From Bacteroidota bacterium (GTDB lineage Bacteria > Bacteroidota > Bacteroidia > Flavobacteriales_D > Crocinitomicaceae): DNA of 64,000 nucleotides. A program made the translations under genes and the position numbers. Position 1 is the first letter of the stretch. Each line of letters begins with the position of its first letter. The notes under the pieces are model-generated. The model was not told where the DNA came from and made no database searches. It saw only the letters and a list, made by a program, of their open reading frames with translations. This document shows, one piece after another, positions 17,450 to 25,836 of the stretch. The DNA lies in the NCBI GenBank assembly GCA_016192075.1, contig JACPUU010000012.1, forward strand, positions 1 through 64,000, written 5' to 3'.

Positions 17450-17457
17450 CAAATGTA
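17450..17457 (-). promoter_or_regulatory. -7 box (TACATTTG) of the thioesterase gene
   Basis: TACATTTG on the minus strand, a full TAnnTTTG match, 17 bases before the ATG. It is divergent from the tRNA-Gly promoter. Confidence 0.5.
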
Positions 17458-17513
17458 CAAGGATAAATGCAAAGAAATGATACGGATAAGTGACTTGCGG
17501 TTTGAAATCTTAT

Positions 17514-17521
17514 TATATTTG
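17514..17521 (+). promoter_or_regulatory. -7 box (TATATTTG) of tRNA-Gly
   Basis: TATATTTG matches TAnnTTTG and lies 43 bases upstream of the mature tRNA. A TTG at 17495-17497 (16-base spacing) is a poor -33 candidate. Confidence 0.45.
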
Positions 17522-17564
17522 CGCCGGAAAGTTGTAGTCTTTCGCCAAGGCTTCAGAATACAAT

Positions 17565-17640
<76 letters not shown>

Positions 17641-17672
17641 AAGGTCATCCGGTTTCGGATGGCCTTTTTTAT
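17641..17672 (+). terminator. Rho-independent terminator of tRNA-Gly
   Basis: AAGGTCATCCG - GTTT - CGGATGGCCTT (11 bp with one G-T pair), then a run of T. It directly follows the encoded CCA. Confidence 0.92.
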
Positions 17673-18085
17673 TCTCTAAAGGGTTACAATACCCCGAGGC
17701 TCGCCTCGTGAGTGAAAATCCGAGTTTGAAAACGAAAAATTATTTGCAATTGAATGCCGCGCAGGCTTGCCTCGCGGATTTTTACTTTGTAAGATTTTTG
17801 GTTCGGGGGGCTGACGTCTTGTTTCTTGACCTTTCCGGGTTTTTGCAGGCACGGATTTACGCGGATGAAAATTAAATCCTTAAAACATCAGCGATAATCT
17901 GTCAAATCAGTGTCATCTGCGTTCAATTCCAGCTCAATTTCCATCCAACAATTCCTGCTGCCGGAGTAACTAAAATCTGTCTGCGTGCACACAGGGAAAA
18001 ACAAAGAAGAAAAACAGTGTTGATGTCAAACGGATCTGTTTTCTTTTACCCGATTGAAAAATTCAGCTACGCTGCGCGGCGATTT
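17673..18085. repeat. Intergenic region holding degenerate copies of a Bacteroidota interspersed repeat
   Basis: 413 bases without a supported gene. It contains small hairpins (CGAGGCTCGCCTCG near 17694-17708; GCGCAGGCTTGCCTCGC near 17759-17775), then CACGGATTTACGCGGATG (about 17851-17868) and CATCTGCGTTC (about 17917-17927). These words resemble the GATTTTCGCGGATTTAAAT and AATCTGCGTGCATC blocks of the 146-bp array at 36811-37740, so this is probably a decayed member of the same family. Confidence 0.6.
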
Positions 18086-20353
18086 CTATTCTGATTTAAT
18101 CAGTTTTTGCTGGAGCACAACCCCGCCTGAAACATCGAGAATTTCCATAAAATAGATTCCATCCGGTAAATTGACCAGGGCAGATGAAACGTAAGTTGTA
18201 TTTCCAAGTGTGGTTTTGATGGTTTCAACTACAACCCGGCCCAGTGCATCGGTATACCGTATGGTATAATCAGATGCCGGTTCCTGGTAAAAGTTTATGC
18301 TTATTACGCCGCTGGTTGGATTTGGATAAACCGATACTTCGACATCTGTCCTCATCAGCATAATGGATTCTGTATATTGAACTGTGCCGTCGTAGTCAAT
18401 TTCTTTCAACCGGTAATACAGTTTTGGATGTCTGAAATCATAATCTTTATAGAAATAGGGCACATCCTGTGATGAGTTTCCGGCAGCATCCAGTTTACCT
18501 ATTTCAACATAGTTTTCTCCGTCTGACGAACGTTCGATCACAAACCATTTACTGTTAAGTTCAGATTTTGTAAGCCACATCAGGTGATTGAAAGCATTGT
18601 TGGGCTTAACCTGGAAGTCAACAATTTCGACCGGTAAAATATTGGTAGCACTCCATCCAGTAATGGTAAAGTCGCAGTTGGCACCGGCATAACCGTCAAT
18701 CATTAAAATGTAGGTGTTGCCGACTGTCAGTCCGGTAGCTGTAACGGTACCAAGGCTTGTATTACCCGGGTTATAGCAATTAGACATGGATGTAAAGCTA
18801 TGGCAGCAGCTTCCTGACCCGCCTGTAAATTCATAAACTTCAGCCTGAATACCATTTGTACAGCCAACAACCGTACTTATTGGAAACGTATGTGTGGTGC
18901 TGGTTGCAACAAACTGATACCATGAGTTATTTTGAATGGTTCCACAAAACTCGGCCTCCACGTTATCGGGAGAATCATTCGTATAGATTGATGCGGTAGA
19001 ACTTGAAAACGTAGCGCTTGGATTCAGGGTCAGTGAACCGGCATCTTCACAGAAATCGTTTGTTGTATTGGCGCTGCAGTCGGGTTCGTAAACGCAGATG
19101 TCATAGGTTCCTTCAAAATTGCCGCCGAATTCCCAGTGTCTTATGTAAATAGTACTTCCGGGCGTGAGCGTGGAGTTTTGGATCAGTGACATATTTCCGG
19201 TACCACTGTCGTCATCGCAGTCAATAAGCGTCAGGGCGGCACAGGTTCCTGAATAAATGGCAAGTCCTCCGTCGGTGATGGTTCCTGCAGTGGTTTCAAA
19301 ATACAGCCAGCCACCTGCCGGTACTACAGCTGTATACCAGAGATCGGCCCCGTTATAACTGGCACAGCCAGGGTTAGCAACAGCACTTGCGGTAGCATTT
19401 GTATTGTCATCGGTAACTGAAATGCATGATGTATTAACGGTCAGTGCTGTGGCCGTGCAAGGCTCATCATTTGGTGGCGGGGTAGGGCAACCGCAATTGT
19501 TCAGAATGATGTCCATCGTATAAGCACCTTCAGCAGTTCCTGAACCTTCAATAACAATAACATACGTACCTACAGGCAGACAGCTTACATAAAGGCTTGA
19601 TTGTACACCGCATCCATCATCATTGGTATAAAGCGCAGGTACATTGCAGTTGCCATCTCCAAGGCTGAACAAATGCACTTCGGTGTCATAGATAGAACCG
19701 CAGAGGTCAATGGTTAAGTCAGATAGTTGGCTGGTTGTAAACTGATAAATATGGTCACCCGCACTTGAAACACTGCAATCAACAGTCTCTGTTCCGGTGT
19801 TGCCGCTAAGGGTTGTTGTACTGGTGCAGGCGAGTGTCCCTAAATTTGCTCCGGGCCATGGCTGATCGGGATTGGGTGTCTGGTAAACACAAATGGTACC
19901 GTTCATGTTATTACCGTTTGTACCTGAACGTCTTTGCAACTGAATATAGTAGGTTGTACCAACCGTTAAGCCGGTCAGGTTTACCGTGTTTGTAACACCG
20001 GGGTTTGCAACGGCACAGCCACCGGCAACGGCAGTTCCGCCACCGCAGGCAGTTCTTACCTGAATCAGGTGTGTTCTGTCTGACGATACTTCTTCAATGG
20101 TAATAGAACTGGCGGTTGCAACAAATGAGTACCACCCGTCGTCACGATCTGAACCGGAAGTACAGGTGGGTGCAATAAGCGCGCCGTTTGTAAATGTTCC
20201 GCTCATGAAATACGTATTTGCCACGCAGGATGTATTGACCGGCAATACAGCCGTGGTAGGGCATCCGTCTGACGGATTGATTTGAGCAACCAGTTGTGTG
20301 CCGGCAAAAAGGGAGAGCGTGAAAACTACTTTTCCTAATCGAATTGGTTTCAT
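18086..20353 (-). CDS. Secreted T9SS cargo protein with repeated Cys-rich beta domains
   Basis: 755 residues. A signal peptide (1-24) is followed by four or five related beta-sandwich modules of about 110-130 residues, each with paired Cys and the phrases DGWYSFVA, HIYQFTTS, DLWYTAVVPAGG or NSWYQFVAT and TYYIQL/TYVIVIEG, which resemble pre-peptidase C-terminal or CUB-like carbohydrate or cell-surface domains. A final domain (about residue 672 to the end) starts SVYPNPTSG and ends in KLIKSE. This is the type A sorting signal that directs export by the T9SS and anchoring to the surface. No catalytic domain is evident, so it is probably adhesive or structural. It is followed by convergent tRNA-Gly and preceded at 5 bases by a small gene in the same direction. 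Confidence 0.85.
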   Translation of the reverse strand: MKPIRLGKVVFTLSLFAGTQLVAQINPSDGCPTTAVLPVNTSCVANTYFMSGTFTNGALIAPTCTSGSDRDDGWYSFVATASSITIEEVSSDRTHLIQVRTACGGGTAVAGGCAVANPGVTNTVNLTGLTVGTTYYIQLQRRSGTNGNNMNGTICVYQTPNPDQPWPGANLGTLACTSTTTLSGNTGTETVDCSVSSAGDHIYQFTTSQLSDLTIDLCGSIYDTEVHLFSLGDGNCNVPALYTNDDGCGVQSSLYVSCLPVGTYVIVIEGSGTAEGAYTMDIILNNCGCPTPPPNDEPCTATALTVNTSCISVTDDNTNATASAVANPGCASYNGADLWYTAVVPAGGWLYFETTAGTITDGGLAIYSGTCAALTLIDCDDDSGTGNMSLIQNSTLTPGSTIYIRHWEFGGNFEGTYDICVYEPDCSANTTNDFCEDAGSLTLNPSATFSSSTASIYTNDSPDNVEAEFCGTIQNNSWYQFVATSTTHTFPISTVVGCTNGIQAEVYEFTGGSGSCCHSFTSMSNCYNPGNTSLGTVTATGLTVGNTYILMIDGYAGANCDFTITGWSATNILPVEIVDFQVKPNNAFNHLMWLTKSELNSKWFVIERSSDGENYVEIGKLDAAGNSSQDVPYFYKDYDFRHPKLYYRLKEIDYDGTVQYTESIMLMRTDVEVSVYPNPTSGVISINFYQEPASDYTIRYTDALGRVVVETIKTTLGNTTYVSSALVNLPDGIYFMEILDVSGGVVLQQKLIKSE

Positions 20354-20358
20354 ACTAT

Positions 20359-20697
20359 TTATTTGTGATTAGGGTAATAGCCATCCACCTCTTCGAACTC
20401 CTGAAAATATCTTAGCAGAATCTGATAAATGGTATCATTTCTCAGATGATCTGTGAACACGATTGTAAACTCATGCGTGTTGTAATTGTAGTTGGCATCA
20501 ATAACTTTATTGGTATATGATTCCATCTCGGTGATGAACGCACTGACCAGGTCTGTGTCAGCAGTTTCTACGTACAGTACCATGTAATTTTGGTCAGGAA
20601 TCTGGAGGGTTAGCTGTTTTCCGTTTTCACCGGCAGAAACAGTTGATGCAAACCCTACCAATAAACTCAGAAAGAGAGCAAAGTAGTTTTTTTTCAT
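20359..20697 (-). CDS. Small secreted protein of unknown function
   Basis: 112 residues with a signal peptide (about 1-22). The mature 90 residues have a beta-alpha-beta-beta-alpha-like pattern (NYMVLYVETADTDLVSAFITEMESY, then YNYNTHEFTIVFTDHLRNDTIYQILLRYFQ), which recalls a ferredoxin-like or HMA-type fold but has no Cys metal site. It sits 5 bases before the T9SS cargo gene on the same strand, so it is co-transcribed. It may be a partner or chaperone of that protein, which is an inference from position only. Confidence 0.7.
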   Translation of the reverse strand: MKKNYFALFLSLLVGFASTVSAGENGKQLTLQIPDQNYMVLYVETADTDLVSAFITEMESYTNKVIDANYNYNTHEFTIVFTDHLRNDTIYQILLRYFQEFEEVDGYYPNHK

Positions 20698-20852
20698 AGT
20701 GCACGGGCGCTATAGTGTAGAACAATCGATTTAAACTGTTTACGTAAAGATAGAATAAAAGGTTGTTTTTGAACAAGATCAGGATTGATTTTAACGTAAA
20801 GGCAACATACACCGGTAGTAAATTGCTTTTTTTCAACAGATTGAGGTATGTT

Positions 20853-20887
20853 TCAAAAAAAAAAGACTGCCATTCCTGACAGTCTTT
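20853..20887 (-). terminator. Rho-independent terminator of tRNA-His
   Basis: On the minus strand the arms AAAGACTGTCA and TGGCAGTCTTT (11 bp including one G-T pair, loop GGAA) are followed by a run of T. It lies 10 bases after the tRNA end. Confidence 0.92.
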
Positions 20888-20897
20888 CAATTTTTCG

Positions 20898-20972
20898 GGT
20901 GGATGATCGGGTTCGAACCGACGACCCCCAGAACCACAATCTGGTGCTCTAACCAGCTGAGCTACAACCACC
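20898..20972 (-). tRNA. tRNA-His (anticodon GTG)
   Basis: Includes the extra 5' G (-1) at 20972, paired with C73. The D-arm GCTCAGCTGGTTAGAGC, anticodon loop TTGTGGT (anticodon GTG) and T-arm GTCGG-TTCGAAC-CCGAT are all normal. The acceptor stem GTGGTTG/CATCCAC has one mismatch, U5 opposite U68. CCA is not encoded. A TATATTTG -7 box lies 41 bases upstream at 21014-21021. Confidence 0.95.
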
Positions 20973-21013
20973 ATTTAACCAAGTCAGCGAACTGGTTTTT
21001 CGCTTTGGAGGTG

Positions 21014-21021
21014 CAAATATA
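21014..21021 (-). promoter_or_regulatory. -7 box (TATATTTG) of tRNA-His
   Basis: TATATTTG on the minus strand. The four bases 19 positions upstream are TTTT, close to the TTTG -33 box. The layout resembles the tRNA-Gly promoter at 17514. Confidence 0.5.
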
Positions 21022-21058
21022 CGGAGTTTTTCAGAAACTGAAAATTCCCGGGATTATT

Positions 21059-24000
21059 TTACGAACTCTTTTTTCGGAATTTAATACGCCCAAATGCCTT
21101 TTCCATTCCGTCCAGCATCTTTTTAAGGGCATCAAAATAAAGTGTAACAATCAATAGGAGTGACATAAACCAGATTACCAGAACGTTTGCGGTGAAGGTA
21201 TCAATGTACATACCAAAGAACCGTTTTCTGGGCGCATAGAAGTGTGCACTAAAGAATGATTTATCATAAGGGTCAAGATAGATAGGATCTGATTTCTGAA
21301 TCAGGTAACCTTCTGCCTCTACCAGTTTGGTAAGGTCTGTTTTGTTGGTGGCAAACTGCGTCAGGGCCTCATTGGTATTCTGATCCAGCAACTCATGGTA
21401 TTTATCTTTGCCATATTTGGTAATGATCTCCTGTGTTTTTTCATCAATCTTAACACGGTTACTGTCTACAATTGATTTGTAGTGATTTTTGAGAATGGTC
21501 AGATACGCTTTGGTGTCATCAAAAAGTGAATCGGAATATACTTTCTTTTCAAACGCTTCAACACAACCTTCACAACTCACATTTTTAATGAATTTTCCTT
21601 CGCGCTCAATTTCATTGCGCAGAATCAGGTATGCTTTTTCGCATTCAGCAATGGATGTGGAATCAGTATTGGCATGATTGGTTTTCAGGTAATCAAGGCG
21701 TGTACTCAAATCCTGCAGCCAATAATCTTTTTTCCAGGTACCAAAACTTTTCTTCTTTTCATAATCATAGAAGATTTTGTTATACGCATTGTCTTTGAAC
21801 TGCACAACCGCCATTGCTTCATACGCCCAGCGTGATGCCATTACGTTACCAATAAGCGGCACACTGCTTTCGTCGCCAAACAGCGGATTCAATTTGTCAA
21901 ACTTTACAATAACCCCGCTGAAAAGCAGCTGTGGAATAATCAAAATAGGAATGAGGATGTAGATTACCTTGACTGAGTTGAAGCTTGCTGAAATGTTAAG
22001 TCCAAGCAGGTTTGCAAAGCAAGACAGGGTAAACAGAATCAACCAGTATTCAAACCACATTCCCCTGATTTCGAGAATCCAGTTTCCGATCAGTACAAAG
22101 AACAGCATCTGAATGGCTGAGATCAGGAACATGATCGATATTTTGGACATCAGGTATGATCCTTTGCTCAGATTCAGGAAAGACTCACGTTTGAGAATTT
22201 TCTGATCTTTAATAATTTCTTCTGCGGCAACTGTCAATCCTATAAACAACGCTACAATAACCGAAATGAATAAGAACTGTGGAATATTCTGGTTTGAGCT
22301 GAATACATAATCAGTACCGTTTTCAAGGTTGTAAAATTTGACAAAAAAGGCAAGAATGAATGCCAGTGCCGGGGCTTCAAGCAGGTTGATAATCATGTAC
22401 TGACGGTTGGTCAGCTTGGAAAGCACGTCCCGCACAAAGTAAATGCCCAGTTGCTTAAAAATACCGGGTTTTTTAAAGGTACTTTCCGGAATTTCATGAA
22501 CATCTTCAACTGTGCTGATTGGTTTTTCAAGAAGTTCAAGGTAATGAGTGTTCCATTCTTTGGGTGACACTTTCCGGTGCTGCGTCTGATTTCCATACTC
22601 ATCCACAACCTTTGATTCAATGATGTTAAAAATCTGCTCAGGGTTTACATTACCGCAGGTATGACATTCACTTTCATCACTTTTTACATGGTTGATGCGT
22701 TTTTTGAAATACATGATGGCATCAACCGGGTTTCCGTTGTAAATCGGAAATCCGCCCTGATCCAGAATCAGCAGTTTATCAAACATTTTGAAGATGTCTG
22801 AAGAAGGCTGGTGAATAACCACAAAAATGAGTTTACCCTTTAAGGCCAGCTCTTTCAGCAAGTCCATGATGTTTTCAGAATCTCTGGAAGACAAACCGGA
22901 TGTAGGCTCATCCACAAACATAACAGACGGTTCACGTATCAGCTCCAAACCAATATTCAAACGCTTGCGCTGCCCTCCGGAAATGGTTTTTTCAAGCGGG
23001 CTGCCGACCTTGAGATCTTTGGTTTCATAAAGTCCCAGGGCAGAAAGCGTACGCAGCACTTTTTTGGCAATTTGTTTATCACTCAATCCTCCAAAACAAA
23101 GTTTGGCATTGTAAAAGAGGTTCTGGAAAACAGTCAGTTCTTCAATCAGCAGGTCATCTTGTGAAACGTAACCAATTACACCCTCAATCTGTGATTTGTC
23201 TTTGTGAATGTCAACTCCGTTGATTGTTACTTTACCGCTTGTTGGCGGATAGTTTCCGTTCAGAATGTTCAGCAAGGTTGATTTACCGGCTCCTGATCCA
23301 CCCATGATTCCAAGGAGTGAACCCGATTCTTCAGCAAAATTGAATTTATGTAAACCAATTTTTCCGCCTTTGAACATGTATTCAATATTGTCTGTTTTAA
23401 AGACAATTTTTGCCTGTGCCTGATCAGAAAGGAACTTGGCAATGATATCACTGTAATAGATGGGTTGAACGCGTGATGACCGGATAGAACTTCCCTGGTT
23501 CAGAATAATGTGCCGGCCCGGCATCAGTGGCTGGCCGTTTAAACTCAGGTCTGAATTACCCAGGTATTTAAAGAAGTAAAAGTTAACGCTTGCAATTTTA
23601 AGCACGCGTATTTCACCTTCAATACCTTCAGAATAAATGTGTTTGGATTGCTGAAAATTTTCGTTTTTGGTGCTGGTGACATAAAGCCAGTTTGAATCAT
23701 CAACCCGTTTGGTCAAAGGCAATTCAACAAAGCTGCGGATGCGGGAATACTCATCCATTTCAATGTTAAAGGTATCTGCCACGGTTTGAGCAAATTCAAG
23801 TTCCTGCTCGGCAACAACTTCATTGGCATTGATAAATTCAAGAATTCGTACCAGCACAATGATTTTTTGGCGCTGGGCCAGCTCTTCATTGATTTGTGTA
23901 CAGATACGAAGGACTTTAACAGAATGAACCGATGTTTTTTTGCGCTGTCCGTCTTTTTTTCCGGAGGCGCCCTGGTGTGAGATCAGGAATTCATCAAAAA

Positions 24001-24169
24001 GGTTGAGGTATTCTTCAACTGCAGCAGATCCGAGTTCCTGTCTTAAAAATGCCTCTACAATTGTTCTGCCGGCACCGGTTGTTACCGGTTTGGTGCTGTC
24101 AATCTCTTCGTCAACCCTTGCAATAATAGCAAAGAGTTGCATTAAGGCTTTTAATATTCTTTCACTCAT
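21059..24169 (-). CDS. ABCG-type transporter with N-terminal TerB-like and FHA-like domains
   Basis: 1036 residues in one chain. Residues 1-150 are helical and TerB-like (MSERILKALMQLFAIIARVDEE...). Residues 185-250 form a short beta domain with the layout of an FHA domain. The ATPase follows: Walker A GGSGAGKS at 290-297, SGGQ at 397-400 and Walker B VMFVDEP at 416-422. An ABC2-type permease with several helices occupies about 580-830, then a 150-residue extracytoplasmic, charged segment and a final helix. It is an ATPase-permease half-transporter of the ABCG/White class, so it probably dimerises. The substrate is unknown. The two following secreted proteins may be exported or regulated with it. 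Confidence 0.88.
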   Translation of the reverse strand: MSERILKALMQLFAIIARVDEEIDSTKPVTTGAGRTIVEAFLRQELGSAAVEEYLNLFDEFLISHQGASGKKDGQRKKTSVHSVKVLRICTQINEELAQRQKIIVLVRILEFINANEVVAEQELEFAQTVADTFNIEMDEYSRIRSFVELPLTKRVDDSNWLYVTSTKNENFQQSKHIYSEGIEGEIRVLKIASVNFYFFKYLGNSDLSLNGQPLMPGRHIILNQGSSIRSSRVQPIYYSDIIAKFLSDQAQAKIVFKTDNIEYMFKGGKIGLHKFNFAEESGSLLGIMGGSGAGKSTLLNILNGNYPPTSGKVTINGVDIHKDKSQIEGVIGYVSQDDLLIEELTVFQNLFYNAKLCFGGLSDKQIAKKVLRTLSALGLYETKDLKVGSPLEKTISGGQRKRLNIGLELIREPSVMFVDEPTSGLSSRDSENIMDLLKELALKGKLIFVVIHQPSSDIFKMFDKLLILDQGGFPIYNGNPVDAIMYFKKRINHVKSDESECHTCGNVNPEQIFNIIESKVVDEYGNQTQHRKVSPKEWNTHYLELLEKPISTVEDVHEIPESTFKKPGIFKQLGIYFVRDVLSKLTNRQYMIINLLEAPALAFILAFFVKFYNLENGTDYVFSSNQNIPQFLFISVIVALFIGLTVAAEEIIKDQKILKRESFLNLSKGSYLMSKISIMFLISAIQMLFFVLIGNWILEIRGMWFEYWLILFTLSCFANLLGLNISASFNSVKVIYILIPILIIPQLLFSGVIVKFDKLNPLFGDESSVPLIGNVMASRWAYEAMAVVQFKDNAYNKIFYDYEKKKSFGTWKKDYWLQDLSTRLDYLKTNHANTDSTSIAECEKAYLILRNEIEREGKFIKNVSCEGCVEAFEKKVYSDSLFDDTKAYLTILKNHYKSIVDSNRVKIDEKTQEIITKYGKDKYHELLDQNTNEALTQFATNKTDLTKLVEAEGYLIQKSDPIYLDPYDKSFFSAHFYAPRKRFFGMYIDTFTANVLVIWFMSLLLIVTLYFDALKKMLDGMEKAFGRIKFRKKSS

Positions 24170-24195
24170 TTAGGCAGGAAAATAGAATTAGTCAA

Positions 24196-24633
24196 TTATT
24201 TCTGGAATCCGATCAGCAGTACCAGACAGCCGGAAACTTTTTTGTCAATGTCCAGATACGCTTCAATATAGCAGTCTAACGTGTTGTCAATTTTGAAATC
24301 CCAGTAGGGGTGATTGTTATTGTCTCCGCTGTTTGTAAAAAGCAGGTTCCGGTCCTGGTCGTAAACATTAAAAATAACGTAGTTGTCATCTGAACCGGCA
24401 GTGGTGGCAATGCGGTATAAAGATCCGCCGTAAAGCGTTACTTTGAATTCAGCCGATTGCTCTGCATCAACAAATGCCTGGTATACCTGGCCGTCAGAGA
24501 TAAACGCTTTTCCTGATCTGGAATCTGCCGAAAGGTGTTTATAGCAAACGTTTACAAGCGAGTCACACTCCTGCCCCAGGGACAGGTTAGAAAATGTAAA
24601 AAGTATGGCACCGAGTGATAATATTTTTCTCAT
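24196..24633 (-). CDS. Secreted beta-sandwich protein
   Basis: 145 residues with a signal peptide (about 1-20). The remainder is rich in beta-strand residues, with CDSLVNVCYKHL near the start and LYRIATTAGSDDNYVIFNVYDQDRNLLFTNSGDNNNHPYWDFKIDN in the middle. This resembles a single pre-peptidase C-terminal-like (PPC) sandwich. Cys residues at about 22, 28, 122 and 137 could form disulphides. It has no catalytic signature. It lies 4 bases after the 24638-25552 gene and 26 bases before the ABC transporter, all in the same direction, which suggests a three-gene operon. Confidence 0.75.
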   Translation of the reverse strand: MRKILSLGAILFTFSNLSLGQECDSLVNVCYKHLSADSRSGKAFISDGQVYQAFVDAEQSAEFKVTLYGGSLYRIATTAGSDDNYVIFNVYDQDRNLLFTNSGDNNNHPYWDFKIDNTLDCYIEAYLDIDKKVSGCLVLLIGFQK

Positions 24634-24637
24634 AATT

Positions 24638-25552
24638 CTAACTGATTAACCCGTTTCTAATGTTTTTTACTTTCGTAATAATGCTTCCAAGCACAGCCTC
24701 TTCGATGTTGACAGAAGATTTACTCTTGATATTGGTCTGATGATTTTTAGTATCGTGAATAGGTTCAATAAACGTATAATTGAATTTAATTTTGTTGAAG
24801 TCCGTTTCCAGATCTTTCAGGTCTGCAATCAGGCTGGTGTAATGCTCATCCGTATTAAAGTCCGTAAGCAGGTCAATAATTGTTTTAAGACCGGTTTTTT
24901 GTTCGCCAATACGGTCAGCAATTGCCTGATCTTTTGATGTCTCATAACTTATTGCCGCAAAGTATAATCCTTCAATCCAGCCGCCTGTCAGAATCAGTGT
25001 GGCAACATCATGCTGCTCGTTGTCTTTGAGAAATTTATCACCCTCACGGTAACCTTCTGACATAATGGTCAGCATGGAATCAGGGTTGTTACCGTTTTCA
25101 ATAAACCGCTCCAGCAATGACTGGTTAAAGGCTCCGGCAATTCCAAGCTCATCAGACAGCTTTTCAATGGATGAAAGGTATGAAACTGCTTTGGTGTTGT
25201 TTTCATAAATGGTAGCGTATCCAAGGTCAGCACCGTAAACACCCATGTTGATAGCGCGTTTAAAATTGGTGGTAAACGATGATACCTTTTCAGGATCTGT
25301 CAGCAGCTTTTCATTGTAAACACCAACCTTTGATTTGATGAGTGTTGCCATTTGAATTGGAGAAGGAACGCTGAACATTCTTCCGTTGATCATATTCACC
25401 AAGCCCGATGTTGAATCCAGAACGTGGTCAGAGATGACATCAATTTCTGTTCCGTCTCCGTTCTCAGTGTCAACGATAATTTCATCTCCGCCGCAGGAAA
25501 CCATAAATCCGGCAAGAAAAATAGGCAGTAGCGACCTGATTAAAAAATTCAT
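24638..25552 (-). CDS. Lipoprotein of unknown function
   Basis: 304 residues from the ATG at 25552. An upstream TTG at 25561 adds only MKT. The lipoprotein signal ends FMVSC with GGDE after it. The mature part is mostly helical (LVNMINGRMFSVPSPIQMATLIKSKVGVYNE; TNFKRAINMGVYGADLGYATIYENNTKAVSYLSSIEKLSDELG), without a domain I can name. It is probably anchored on the periplasmic face of a membrane and leads the operon with the PPC-like protein and the ABC transporter. Confidence 0.75.
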   Translation of the reverse strand: MNFLIRSLLPIFLAGFMVSCGGDEIIVDTENGDGTEIDVISDHVLDSTSGLVNMINGRMFSVPSPIQMATLIKSKVGVYNEKLLTDPEKVSSFTTNFKRAINMGVYGADLGYATIYENNTKAVSYLSSIEKLSDELGIAGAFNQSLLERFIENGNNPDSMLTIMSEGYREGDKFLKDNEQHDVATLILTGGWIEGLYFAAISYETSKDQAIADRIGEQKTGLKTIIDLLTDFNTDEHYTSLIADLKDLETDFNKIKFNYTFIEPIHDTKNHQTNIKSKSSVNIEEAVLGSIITKVKNIRNGLIS

Positions 25553-25813
25553 AGTTTTCAATTTGCTTCAAAACTAAAAAAATAATTCAATTAAACATGC
25601 TAAAAAGTCAGATGAAGGTTAATTTTTTTCGAACCAAAACTGCAATATTACCCACGAACACTTTTCAGTATCAACCGGGTACGCGGGGTATACCGTGGTT
25701 ATTCGGCCTATAAGGCCCTGCCTGCCCGATATTTCAGGTGTTTGTGAGAAATGCCGCCGCCTTTGATTTTTGGTCAAAAAACAGGCGCGGTGAAATAGAT
25801 GATTATTTAACTG

Positions 25814-25821
25814 TAAATTTG
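25814..25821 (+). promoter_or_regulatory. -7 box (TAAATTTG) of hemB
   Basis: TAAATTTG matches TAnnTTTG and ends 15 bases before the hemB ATG at 25837. It also shows that the open frame upstream to 25738 is not translated. No -33 match is seen. Confidence 0.5.
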
Positions 25822-25836
25822 CTCAAATTAAATATC

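Noticed and set aside
20627-20974. 115-residue open frame across tRNA-His
   Set aside because: It is an antisense-like frame covering the tRNA and the start of the small secreted gene; it shows no domain.
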